Shown piece after piece: positions 1-6,334 of a stretch of DNA of 7,236 nt (the stretch's first letter is position 1; every line of letters begins with the position of its first letter). The notes under the pieces are model-generated. The model searched no databases. It was given only the letters and a program-made list of their open reading frames with translations, and was not told the origin of the DNA. The DNA is from Pseudomonadota bacterium. Its GTDB lineage: Bacteria > Pseudomonadota > Alphaproteobacteria > Ferrovibrionales > Ferrovibrionaceae. The DNA is taken from positions 1 to 7,236 of the forward strand of contig JAJYTL010000165.1 in NCBI GenBank assembly GCA_021793055.1, read 5' to 3'. A program made the position numbers and the translations under genes.

Positions 1-186
1 GTCTTCCTCGCGCTCGGCTCTTCCCTGGTCGTCTATCCGGCTGCGGGCTTCCCGATTTTGGCGAAGGAGAACGACGCGCGCCTGGTCATCGTCAACCGCG
101 AAGCGACCGGGCTCGATGGCATCGCCGATCTGGTGATACGCGGCGAGCTGGGCGCCGTTCTGGGCGCTGCCACCGGCGTTTCGTGA
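1..186 (+). CDS. Sirtuin (Sir2-family NAD-dependent protein deacylase), C-terminal fragment
   Basis: Frame 1 is open from the first base and ends at TGA 184-186, giving the last 61 residues of a protein whose start lies outside the window. The fragment begins with FLALGSSLVVYPAAGFPILA, which matches the Rossmann strand and NAD-binding loop near the end of sirtuins (GTSL-x-V-x-PAA). It continues with LVIVNREATGLDGIADLVI, the usual last strand and helix (NREPTxLD...A). Sirtuins use NAD+ to remove acetyl or other acyl groups from protein lysines in the cytoplasm. The zinc site and catalytic histidine would lie upstream and cannot be checked. The gene converges on the Pat-type acetyltransferase, with 51 bases between the two stop codons, so the enzymes that add and remove lysine acetylation are neighbours. 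Family assignment is firm; acyl preference cannot be told. Confidence 0.87.
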   Translation, partial: VFLALGSSLVVYPAAGFPILAKENDARLVIVNREATGLDGIADLVIRGELGAVLGAATGVS

Positions 187-237
187 GGCGCCGCGCGGCG
201 GAACGCCCATGCCCGCGCGGGCGAAAAGCCGGCGAAG
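187..237. other. Convergent intergenic spacer with two GC palindromes
   Basis: This 51-base gap separates the convergent stops of the sirtuin and Pat genes. It contains two self-complementary GC blocks, GCCGCGCGGC (190-199) and GCCCGCGCGGGC (211-222). Either could fold into a short hairpin in both transcripts. Neither is followed by a T-run on either strand, so an intrinsic bidirectional terminator is possible but unsupported. Confidence 0.3.
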
Positions 238-2931
238 TCATCCCGAAGCGGCGGTTCCGGGCGGCGTTTCGAGGTCGAGCGTCGATTCGACGACTTGCAG
301 ATCGTCGGGCAGCGCCCGCGTCTTGAAACCGAATCCGGCAAGAAAATGCCGCATGGCATGGTTTTCAGCCAGAATCTGGCCGCTGAGGACCGCCGTTCCC
401 CGGCCCTTGGTATAGCGGATCATCTTTTCGAAAAGGGCGGTGCCAAGGCCTTGGCCCTTCATGTCGGAACGGACGATTATGGCGAACTCGGCGCGCTGGT
501 TGGCGGAATCGGTGACCGTGCGCACCACGCCGAGGGTTTCGGGCGCGCCCGCCGCGTCCGGCGCCGTCGCGATGAAGGCCATCTCGCGGTCGTAGTCGAT
601 CTGGGTGAAACGGGCCATTTGGACGTGGCTGAGATCGCGCACGAAGCCGAAAAATCGCCAGCGGACGTCTTCGGAATCGAGGGCGTGAAAGAAGGTCATA
701 TGCGTCGGCTCGTCCTCGGGCCGGATCGGACGCAAGAGAACGACCCGCCCCGAACGCAACCGGACCTTTTCGGCGAGATCCTGCGGATAGGGCGAAATCG
801 CCAGCCGCTCGCGGTCGAGGGCGCCGGCGGGCGCGATGCGGGCCCGGGCGTCGAGCACCGCGACGCCCTCGGCGTGGACGACCAGCGGATCGATGGCGAG
901 TTCCGCCAGGTTCGGCAAGTCGAGGATCATCTGCGAGATCTGCACCAGCGCGAGCGCCAGCGCTTGGCGCGCGCCGGCCGGCAAGGCCGCGATCGGGGCC
1001 CGCGCGATCAGCTCTTCCGCGAGGCCCATGTTCAAGGGAGGGAGCGCGCTGGCGCGATCGCGCAGCGGCGAGGCCTCGGCGCCGCCGCGGCCGAATCGGA
1101 TCAAGGGACCGAAGGTCGCATCCGGGACGATACCGAGGAAAAGCTCCAAGGCGCCGGCTTGGCGGGCCATCTTTTGCACGATAAAGCCGTCGATCCGGGC
1201 CTCCGGCATCAGCGTCGCTACCCGTTCGCGCATGGCTCGGGCGGCGCGGCGTACGGCGCGCGGCTTTTCGAGATCGAGCACGACGCCGCCGACCAGGGTC
1301 TTTTGCCGGACGTCGGGCGACAGGATTTTCAGCGCGACGGGATAGCCAAGCCGGCTCGCGGCGCTGGCGACGGCCTCATCGGTCGCGGCCGTCACCGTTG
1401 GGACCACGGGAAGACCGAAGGCCGAAAGCAGGCTCTTGGTCTCGATTTCATCCAACGTGCGGCGGCCGGCATGGAGGGCCGCGCCGATCAGGCGCCGGGC
1501 CGCGTCGCGGTCGGGTGTGAAATCGCTGGGCGCCGCCGGCGGCGTCTGCAAAAGCAGCTCTTGGGTGCGGCGGTGCTCGATAAGATGGAAAAAACCGCGA
1601 ACGGCACTTTCGGGCGTTTCGTAGGTGGGCAGACCCGATTCGCGGAACCGCTTGCGCGCCGGCGCCGTACTCTCGCCGCCAAGCCAGCAGGTCAGGACAT
1701 TCTTGCGCCGGGCCATGACGCCGCCGGCGGCCAGTTCGGCGATGACGCATTCGGCGATGGCAGTCGGGGCGTTGCCGGCATGCGGCGCGAGCAGCGCCAG
1801 GACGCCATCCGTGCCGGGGTCGGCAAGCAGCGCGGTGACGGCCGCGCAATAGCGTTCGGGCGTCACCGCGGGGCCGAGATCGATGGGATTGAAGCCGGCC
1901 GCGGAGAGTTCGCGCAGCCGAGCCAGGGTTTCTGGGGTGAGCGTCGCCAGGCCGCCGCCCTGGCTCAGCAAGTGGTTGACCGCCATGGCGCCCGGCCCGC
2001 GCCCGTTGGCCAGCAGCGCGAGGCGCGACCCCGAGACCTTCGGCGAGGATGACAGGGTCGCAACGGCTTCGAAAAGCTCGGGGACGGAGCCGACGCGGAT
2101 GACGCCGGCGCGGCGGAAGGCGGCGCGGTAGACCTCGTCCCGTTCCGCCGCTTTGGCCAGGGTCGCGCCGTCCCAGGGCGCGCCCTCGGGGAGTTGCGCC
2201 TTGATCGCGAGAACCGGCTTGTTTCGCGCGGCGCCGCGCGCCGCCGAGAGAAACTTCCGCGCGCCGGCGATCTCCTCGATAAAGAGGAGGATCGCGCGGG
2301 TCGCCGGATCGGCACCGAGATAGTCCAGAAGATCGGCGCTATCGACGTCGATGCTGTCGCCGAGCGACACGATATGGGAAAAACCGATGCCGAGGCTTTG
2401 CGCCCAGTCGAGCACGGTCGCCGTGAGAGCCATCGATGTGCTGACGAAGGCAAGATGCCCCGGCCGGGCGGCGGTCGCGCCGAGCGAGGCGTTGAGCTTG
2501 ACCTCCGGGACCTGAAAGCCGCTCGTCGCCGGACCGAGGATGCGGAGCTGGAAGGGCTTGGCGGCGGCAAGCAGGGCCGGCGCGATGTCGTCGAGGGCGA
2601 AGTCCGGCACGCCAGCGGTGCCCGGCGCCGGTAGGATCGCCGCCGCCCGCGTGCCGCATCGGCCGAGCTCATCGATGAGCCCGGGCAGGGCCGCGGCGGG
2701 CGCCGAGATCAAGGCGAGGTCGGCCGCGAGCGGCAGCGCCGATACTTTTGGGTAGCAAAGCACGCCGGCGATCGAGCGATGCGTGGCCTGCACGGGGAGG
2801 ATCGGGCCGGCGAAGCGGGCGTCCAAGAGATTGCGCATCGCGAGCGTCGCCGGGTTCGTCGGCTCTTGGTCCGCGCCGATCACGGCGAGGGACGCAGGCC
2901 GAAACATGCGATCCAGATTGCGGATGCTCAT
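238..2931 (-). CDS. pat: Pat-type protein lysine acetyltransferase (NDP-forming acyl-CoA synthetase-like/GNAT fusion)
   Basis: This 897-residue protein has the full layout of Salmonella Pat/YfiQ. Residues 1-130 form a CoA-binding Rossmann domain (FRPASLAVIGA, then MRNLLDARFAGPILPV). Residues about 155-455 form the two succinyl-CoA-ligase-like domains. Residues about 475-700 form an ATP-grasp-like domain (ALKILSPDVRQKT, FGPLIRFGRGG, LPPLNM). Residues about 720-890 form a GNAT domain with acetyl-CoA loop GQGLGTALF (826-834) and a probable catalytic Glu at 815 in AEFAIIVRS. The phosphohistidine loop of active acyl-CoA synthetases (usually SHTG, ahead of a DxVYxAAFRRAG stretch) here reads WDGATLAKAAERDEVY around 253-268. 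It has no His, so the synthetase part should be catalytically dead and likely senses ligand, as in known Pat proteins. Pat acetylates lysines of acyl-CoA synthetases such as Acs. The ATG at 2931 is backed by GGGAGG at 6-base spacing. The upstream SBBP gene on the same strand ends 96 bases away. Confidence 0.93.
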   Translation of the reverse strand: MSIRNLDRMFRPASLAVIGADQEPTNPATLAMRNLLDARFAGPILPVQATHRSIAGVLCYPKVSALPLAADLALISAPAAALPGLIDELGRCGTRAAAILPAPGTAGVPDFALDDIAPALLAAAKPFQLRILGPATSGFQVPEVKLNASLGATAARPGHLAFVSTSMALTATVLDWAQSLGIGFSHIVSLGDSIDVDSADLLDYLGADPATRAILLFIEEIAGARKFLSAARGAARNKPVLAIKAQLPEGAPWDGATLAKAAERDEVYRAAFRRAGVIRVGSVPELFEAVATLSSSPKVSGSRLALLANGRGPGAMAVNHLLSQGGGLATLTPETLARLRELSAAGFNPIDLGPAVTPERYCAAVTALLADPGTDGVLALLAPHAGNAPTAIAECVIAELAAGGVMARRKNVLTCWLGGESTAPARKRFRESGLPTYETPESAVRGFFHLIEHRRTQELLLQTPPAAPSDFTPDRDAARRLIGAALHAGRRTLDEIETKSLLSAFGLPVVPTVTAATDEAVASAASRLGYPVALKILSPDVRQKTLVGGVVLDLEKPRAVRRAARAMRERVATLMPEARIDGFIVQKMARQAGALELFLGIVPDATFGPLIRFGRGGAEASPLRDRASALPPLNMGLAEELIARAPIAALPAGARQALALALVQISQMILDLPNLAELAIDPLVVHAEGVAVLDARARIAPAGALDRERLAISPYPQDLAEKVRLRSGRVVLLRPIRPEDEPTHMTFFHALDSEDVRWRFFGFVRDLSHVQMARFTQIDYDREMAFIATAPDAAGAPETLGVVRTVTDSANQRAEFAIIVRSDMKGQGLGTALFEKMIRYTKGRGTAVLSGQILAENHAMRHFLAGFGFKTRALPDDLQVVESTLDLETPPGTAASG

Positions 2932-3027
2932 CGGACGCCTCCCGATCAGGCGTCCATGATCGCCCCTGCGGCCGCGATTGCCAAGCTGCCTTTGGCGGCG
3001 GTTGCGCCGACGGCGATCAGGCCGGTT
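2932..3027 (-). other. Spacer between the propeller gene and pat
   Basis: These 96 bases separate the stop of the propeller gene from the start of pat on the same strand. Apart from the pat leader stem-loop they contain an 8-base inverted repeat, TGATCGCC (2957-2964) with GGCGATCA (3012-3019), and a weak 5-base stem GCCAA/TTGGC near 2980-2997. No clear -35/-10 pair or T-tailed terminator is visible. It is therefore undecided whether pat is co-transcribed with the propeller gene or has its own promoter here. Confidence 0.35.
2933..2955 (-). promoter_or_regulatory. Stem-loop overlapping the pat ribosome binding site
   Basis: GGACGCCT (2933-2940) and AGGCGTCC (2948-2955) are perfect 8-base inverted repeats around a 7-base loop. 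On the pat mRNA the 3' arm ends one base before the AUG. The Shine-Dalgarno GGGAGG (2938-2943 on the + strand as CCTCCC) lies half in the loop and half in the 3' arm. A stem this GC-rich should hinder ribosome access unless it is opened. The pairing is read directly from the sequence; a regulatory role is inferred. It is unlikely to be a terminator for the upstream gene, because it has no T-run and sits directly against the pat start. Confidence 0.55.
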
Positions 3028-6000
3028 TCAGGCGATGCTGGTGAGGAGTCCGGCGAGCGAGGTGCTGGGGCTGACGCTGGTGCCGTTCTGCATCGCGGTC
3101 AGCGCCTGCTGATAGCTTGCAAGTTGCGCCGTGACGTAGGCCGGCGCCGGGGCGCTCGGCGTCTGTGGCGGCGGCGTCGGCCCCTGGGTGATGTATTGAT
3201 AGGCGTTCTCGACCTGAGCAATGGCGCCGTTGATCAGGAGCAACGCGTTCTTGGCGTCTTGCTGAGTGGCGAGGTTGGTTCCCTGCGTGAGGCCGAGCGC
3301 GAAGATCGAATCGGCCGAATTGGCGCTCGCGCTGCCAGCCGTCGGCGGGGTCTGGGTGGGCGTGCCGCCGAACAGCGCTTGGTCGATTTGGCTGGTCGTC
3401 GGGCCTGAGGTCGATGTGCTGCCCGAGGTCGATGTACTGGAGGCGCCCGTGCTTGGCGCGGCCGGCCCGTAGATCGAGCCGGGCGAGAGCCCGAGCGGCT
3501 TCAAGAGATCGAATCCGCTTGAGCCGGCCAAAAAGGTGATCTTGTTCCCTGTCGTGGCCTTAATCTGAAGCGAGCTGGTATTACCCGATTGCACCACCTG
3601 AGCGGTGCCGTTGCTGCCGAGAACCAGATCGATGGCGGTCGCGAGAGAGCCGAGCGTATCGGTCGTCCCGAGGGTAATGGTCTGCGCGACGCCGCCGTTG
3701 ACAGATATCTGGAAGGTGTCGCCGGCCCTCGCCGCGCTGAGGGAGGTGATCGAGGTCGAGGGTGTCGGCGGCACGGTATCGTTCGGCAGTCCAAGGGAGG
3801 TGAGGACCGAGGTTCCGGTGGTGGCCAAGGCGACCCCGGTGCCGGTCTCGCTGAAGGCGCCGCCGAACTGCTGCGCGTTGGTGAGGGCGCCGGTGGTGCC
3901 GTTGAGGGTGGCGAGGAAGCTGTCGTTGTTGCCTGCCGTGCCGACGAAGCTCCCGCCCGAAAGGGCGCCATTGGTGGTGCCCGAGAGATAGACCGTGCTA
4001 CCGTTGATGGCGATGCCGCTCGCCGCGGCACTGGCGCTGCCGCCGTTGGCTGCGACGTAGCTCACCGTGTTCACCGCGCCGGTCGAGGCGTTGACTTGGC
4101 TGAGAAAGGCTTCCGTGCCGCCGGCGTAGGCAGTCTGTACCGTGCCGTTCATGCCGCCGGACGACGTCGAGCCGGTGACGTAGACATTGCCCGAGCTGTC
4201 CAGCGCCAAACCGGTCGCGCCGCCGCTTCCGACGGTGCCGAGATTGGTGTCGTAATTCATGGCGCTGCCGGCGGCGTCGTTGAACTGGGCGAGATGGGCG
4301 GTGCCGGTGCTCTGGTCGTTATAGAGCACGTAGACGTGGCCGGAATTGTCGACCGCGACGCCGGTCGCCGTTTGGTTGCCGCTGCCGCCGAATTGCTGGC
4401 TGTAGTCGAGCGTACCAGTCGAGCTTAGCTTGGTGAGGAAGGCATCCGTGCCGCCGCCCGAGGTGGCGCTGCCATCCACCGTGCCGTTGACCTGGCCGGC
4501 GATGAAGATATTGCCGGACGAATCGGTGGTCACGGCAAGGCCGGAGGTCGGCGACGCCGTCGGCAACTGATAGGTGAAAATCTGCTGCCCGGTGGAATCG
4601 AACTTGGTGACGAAGGCGCTGCTGGATGAACTGATGCTGTCGGGATTGAGCGGCTGCGTCGTGTTTCCGGTGACGATGACGTTGCCGCTGGAGTCGACCG
4701 TGACACCATAGCCGCTCGCGGTGCCGGTCGCGCCCAGAAGCTGGCTCCAGACCAGTTTGCCGGTAGCGTCGAATTTCTGCAGATAGACGTCCTGGCTGCC
4801 GTTGTTGGTCTGGCCGGCGAGATTGCCGTCGGTGGTGCCGACCACGTACGAATTGCCGTTAGCGTCGGTCGCGGTGGCGAGCGCCTGCGTAGAGGGGTCG
4901 TAGGTGCTGGTGGACGAGGTGCTGCCCGACGTCGTCACCGGCGCCGGATCGGCGTTGATGTTGTTCTGAAAATCCTGGGTCGGCGCGGCGTTCGACAGGC
5001 CGTCGAACTTGCGCAGCATGCCATACGAATCCGGGCCGCCACCGGCGGTGCTGGTGAGATAGACCGCCGGCTGCGAGCTGGCCGAGCCGGTAGGGCTGAG
5101 CGAGACCGTCTCGTTGGTGCCCGGCGTGACCTGGATGCCGTATTGCGTCGCGCTCGTCTGGTCGACCGAAAACACGGTCGCGACCCCGGCCGCGGCGAGC
5201 TGGGCATTGATGTACTTGACCACGTTGTTGAGGCTGAGGGTGCCGCTGACTTGCGAGAGGTTGATCGTCACGTTGGTCGTCGTGGCGCCGTTCTTGACCG
5301 CGATCGTAAAGGCCTGGCTGGTGTTCAGGCCGGCGACCGCCTGGGTCGGATCGCTCGACACGATGCCGCCGACGTAGCTCGTCGGCGCCGTCGGCTGGGT
5401 CACCGAGGAGGTAACGGAAGCATTGGCGATGCCGGGGATGACATTCACCGTACTGAACTGCGCGCTGTTGAAGAAGGCGTAATACTGGCCGAGCTGGGTC
5501 TGGAACTGCTGGTTGATCAGGCCGCGCAAGGGGTCGTAATTGGGGTCGGTGCTGGCGTATTGGGCGAGCTGCTGGAGTTTGGTGAGCCCGCCATAGAGGG
5601 CGAACAGATTGTTGATGTCGCCCGTGGCGCCGGACTGACCGGGCGGCGGGGCGGTGATCAGCGGCTGCGAGCCGTTCTGGAACACGGTATCAGCGGTCAG
5701 GGCCGGGGGCGAGGACTGGGTCCAGGGCGGCGCGGCGGTTCCGGTTGCGAGATTGCCGCCGGCGGCCGGGCTACTCGATGTGCTCGGCGCGCCGGATTGC
5801 TGCGAGAGAACCTCGCCGAGGAGCGAGGTCCCCATCGAGACGCCGGAGGAATAATAGCTGCTGAGCGCGTTGTAGAGACCGGAGGCGGAGCCTGAGACCG
5901 AGGCCGAAATCGGCGATGCCGATTGTAGGGCGAGGGCACCGGTGCTGGTCTGCTGCGCGACGCCGGTCGATTGCTGCTGCTGCAAGGCTTGGCCGAGGAG

Positions 6001-6081
6001 GGTCGAGCCCATGGAGACGCCCGTCCCGTAATATAACGAGAGCGTGCCCATATTGAACAGCGATAGGCCCGAAGTGCTCAC
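3028..6081 (-). CDS. SBBP beta-propeller protein with flanking flagellin IN-like modules
   Basis: The start is taken as GTG 6081 because GAGGAG (6091-6096) lies 9 bases upstream. An in-frame ATG at 6123 would add 14 residues including the only Cys, and has no better ribosome site. The 1017-residue product has a duplicated N-terminal motif (YYGTGVSMGSTLLG at about 17-30; YYSSGVSMGTSLLG at about 76-89) and a helical stretch at about 155-205. A flagellin/hook IN-like module follows at about 255-328 (AFTIAVKNG...YINAQLAAAGVATVFSVD). The propeller spans about 398-756, with seven motifs of the type VDSSGNVYVTG at about 402, 460, 515, 575, 625, 690 and 750; the last is degenerate. A second IN-like module lies at about 785-864 (GDTFQISVNGG...TLGSLATAI...LKPLGLSPG). 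A Ser/Thr linker leads to a C-terminal helix at about 941-966 resembling flagellin ends. No signal peptide, transmembrane segment or enzyme motif is seen. It recalls Caulobacter FlaEY, but from memory only. Export to the surface or flagellum is likely; function is unknown. Confidence 0.85.
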   Translation of the reverse strand: MSTSGLSLFNMGTLSLYYGTGVSMGSTLLGQALQQQQSTGVAQQTSTGALALQSASPISASVSGSASGLYNALSSYYSSGVSMGTSLLGEVLSQQSGAPSTSSSPAAGGNLATGTAAPPWTQSSPPALTADTVFQNGSQPLITAPPPGQSGATGDINNLFALYGGLTKLQQLAQYASTDPNYDPLRGLINQQFQTQLGQYYAFFNSAQFSTVNVIPGIANASVTSSVTQPTAPTSYVGGIVSSDPTQAVAGLNTSQAFTIAVKNGATTTNVTINLSQVSGTLSLNNVVKYINAQLAAAGVATVFSVDQTSATQYGIQVTPGTNETVSLSPTGSASSQPAVYLTSTAGGGPDSYGMLRKFDGLSNAAPTQDFQNNINADPAPVTTSGSTSSTSTYDPSTQALATATDANGNSYVVGTTDGNLAGQTNNGSQDVYLQKFDATGKLVWSQLLGATGTASGYGVTVDSSGNVIVTGNTTQPLNPDSISSSSSAFVTKFDSTGQQIFTYQLPTASPTSGLAVTTDSSGNIFIAGQVNGTVDGSATSGGGTDAFLTKLSSTGTLDYSQQFGGSGNQTATGVAVDNSGHVYVLYNDQSTGTAHLAQFNDAAGSAMNYDTNLGTVGSGGATGLALDSSGNVYVTGSTSSGGMNGTVQTAYAGGTEAFLSQVNASTGAVNTVSYVAANGGSASAAASGIAINGSTVYLSGTTNGALSGGSFVGTAGNNDSFLATLNGTTGALTNAQQFGGAFSETGTGVALATTGTSVLTSLGLPNDTVPPTPSTSITSLSAARAGDTFQISVNGGVAQTITLGTTDTLGSLATAIDLVLGSNGTAQVVQSGNTSSLQIKATTGNKITFLAGSSGFDLLKPLGLSPGSIYGPAAPSTGASSTSTSGSTSTSGPTTSQIDQALFGGTPTQTPPTAGSASANSADSIFALGLTQGTNLATQQDAKNALLLINGAIAQVENAYQYITQGPTPPPQTPSAPAPAYVTAQLASYQQALTAMQNGTSVSPSTSLAGLLTSIA
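3404..3439 (-). repeat. 18-base tandem duplication in the Ser/Thr linker
   Basis: Two adjacent 18-base units, 3404-3421 and 3422-3439, differ at two positions. In the propeller protein they encode STSTSG twice, in the low-complexity linker between the second IN-like module and the C-terminal helix. This looks like a local in-frame duplication by slippage that lengthens a flexible linker. Confidence 0.7.
5806..6036 (-). repeat. Diverged internal duplication near the N-terminus of the propeller protein
   Basis: Codons at 5983-6036 and 5806-5859 encode two related 18-residue segments, LYYGTGVSMGSTLLGQAL and SYYSSGVSMGTSLLGEVL, 59 residues apart. Ten or more positions are identical, including the GVSMG core and the LLG. 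The DNA copies are clearly related but diverged (shared CCGAGGAG and GAGACGCC blocks on the + strand), so the duplication is not recent. Each segment is preceded by a short hydrophobic/aromatic stretch and followed by a Gln/Ser-rich linker. The segments may be paired anchoring or export motifs; I know no named domain that matches. Confidence 0.7.
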
Positions 6082-6093
6082 CGGGGAAGTCTC

Positions 6094-6109
6094 CTCGCGT
6101 CGTCGCGAG
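6094..6109 (-). promoter_or_regulatory. Stem-loop overlapping the propeller-gene ribosome binding site
   Basis: CTCGCG (6094-6099) and CGCGAG (6104-6109) form a perfect 6-base stem with a 4-base loop. On the mRNA of the propeller gene its 3' arm includes the first three bases of the Shine-Dalgarno GAGGAG (6091-6096), 9 bases before the GTG start. If transcription starts just downstream of the CtrA-like box, this hairpin would lie close to the 5' end of the message. There it could limit translation or protect the RNA. The structure is read from the sequence; the role is inferred. Confidence 0.45.
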
Positions 6110-6130
6110 CTGCATTGTCGCAAAAAAACG

Positions 6131-6145
6131 TTAAATCGGACTTAA
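6131..6145 (-). promoter_or_regulatory. CtrA-type binding site, TTAA-N7-TTAA
   Basis: TTAA at 6131-6134 and TTAA at 6142-6145 are separated by exactly seven bases. Read towards the propeller gene, the second half-site is TTAAC. This equals the core CtrA consensus known from Caulobacter and other Alphaproteobacteria (TTAA-N7-TTAAC). Its near edge lies 50 bases upstream of the GTG start, a normal place for an activator box overlapping a -35 region. CtrA controls flagellar and cell-cycle genes in this class, which fits a flagellin-like exported product. The match is seen; binding is inferred, and CtrA itself is not in the window. Confidence 0.6.
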
Positions 6146-6204
6146 GGGACGCAGCCGGCGCGGTCTGTCGCTGGCCGTCGGGCGCGCCGTCGCGGCGGGC
6201 ACGG

Positions 6205-6219
6205 TTTACCAAATCTTAA
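6205..6219. promoter_or_regulatory. Second, imperfect CtrA-like site
   Basis: TTTA (6205-6208), seven bases, then TTAA (6216-6219) matches the TTAA-N7-TTAA pattern with one mismatch. It lies about 115 bases before the ATG at 6335 and about 125 bases from the GTG at 6081, so it could act on either divergent gene. With one half-site degenerate the call is weak on its own. It gains a little weight from the perfect site about 60 bases away. Confidence 0.35.
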
Positions 6220-6334
6220 GCGAGGCATTTCAGGATCAGAGCTTAGGGCTCGTCGCGACCGGCATGGCTTTTCCGGCCCCGACAGTGGCTGGCGAGCGGA
6301 CCGGGTTGGATCAAATATAGAGGCGTCAGCACCG

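Larger units (their letters stand above)
6082..6334. promoter_or_regulatory. Divergent promoter region
   Basis: These 253 bases separate the propeller gene (- strand) from the cytidylyltransferase-kinase gene (+ strand), so both promoters should lie here. The region has AT-rich islands in a GC-rich setting: a run of seven A followed by TTAA elements at 6122-6145, a second TTTA...TTAA element at 6205-6219, and CAAATATAG at 6313-6321, which could be a -10 for the rightward gene. No convincing sigma-70 -35/-10 pair with normal spacing and no sigma-54 (TGGC-N8-TTGC type) site was found. Confidence 0.6.

Noticed and set aside
190..222. GC palindromes between sirtuin and pat as an intrinsic terminator
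   Set aside because: Stems are only four to five bases and there is no T-run on either strand.
295..2052. A 585-codon open frame on the + strand opposite pat
   Set aside because: It lies wholly antisense to a convincing Pat gene. Its translation is Arg/Gly/Asp-rich without any recognisable domain, the usual mirror of a GC-rich coding strand.
2932..3027. A small shifted frame in the spacer on the - strand (…LIAVGATAAKGSLAIAAAG…IMDA, then stop)
   Set aside because: It has no good start codon or ribosome site, and Ala/Gly-rich frames of this length are common by chance at this GC content. It might deserve a check if conserved in relatives.
3589..4428. A 279-codon + strand frame, and further frames at 5143-5895, opposite the propeller gene
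   Set aside because: They are low-complexity, Arg/Gly/Ala-rich shadows of the propeller repeats with no ribosome site worth noting and no domain.
6082..6123. In-frame ATG at 6123 extending the propeller protein by 14 residues (MRQCSSRRREETSP)
   Set aside because: The extension is Arg-rich and has the only Cys, unlike the rest of the protein. It covers the GAGGAG that serves the GTG at 6081 and starts within about 10 bases of the CtrA-like box.
6122..6128. Run of seven A near the divergent promoter as a terminator tail
   Set aside because: No stem precedes it in the right orientation. It lies upstream of the propeller gene next to the CtrA-like box and fits an AT-rich promoter element better.
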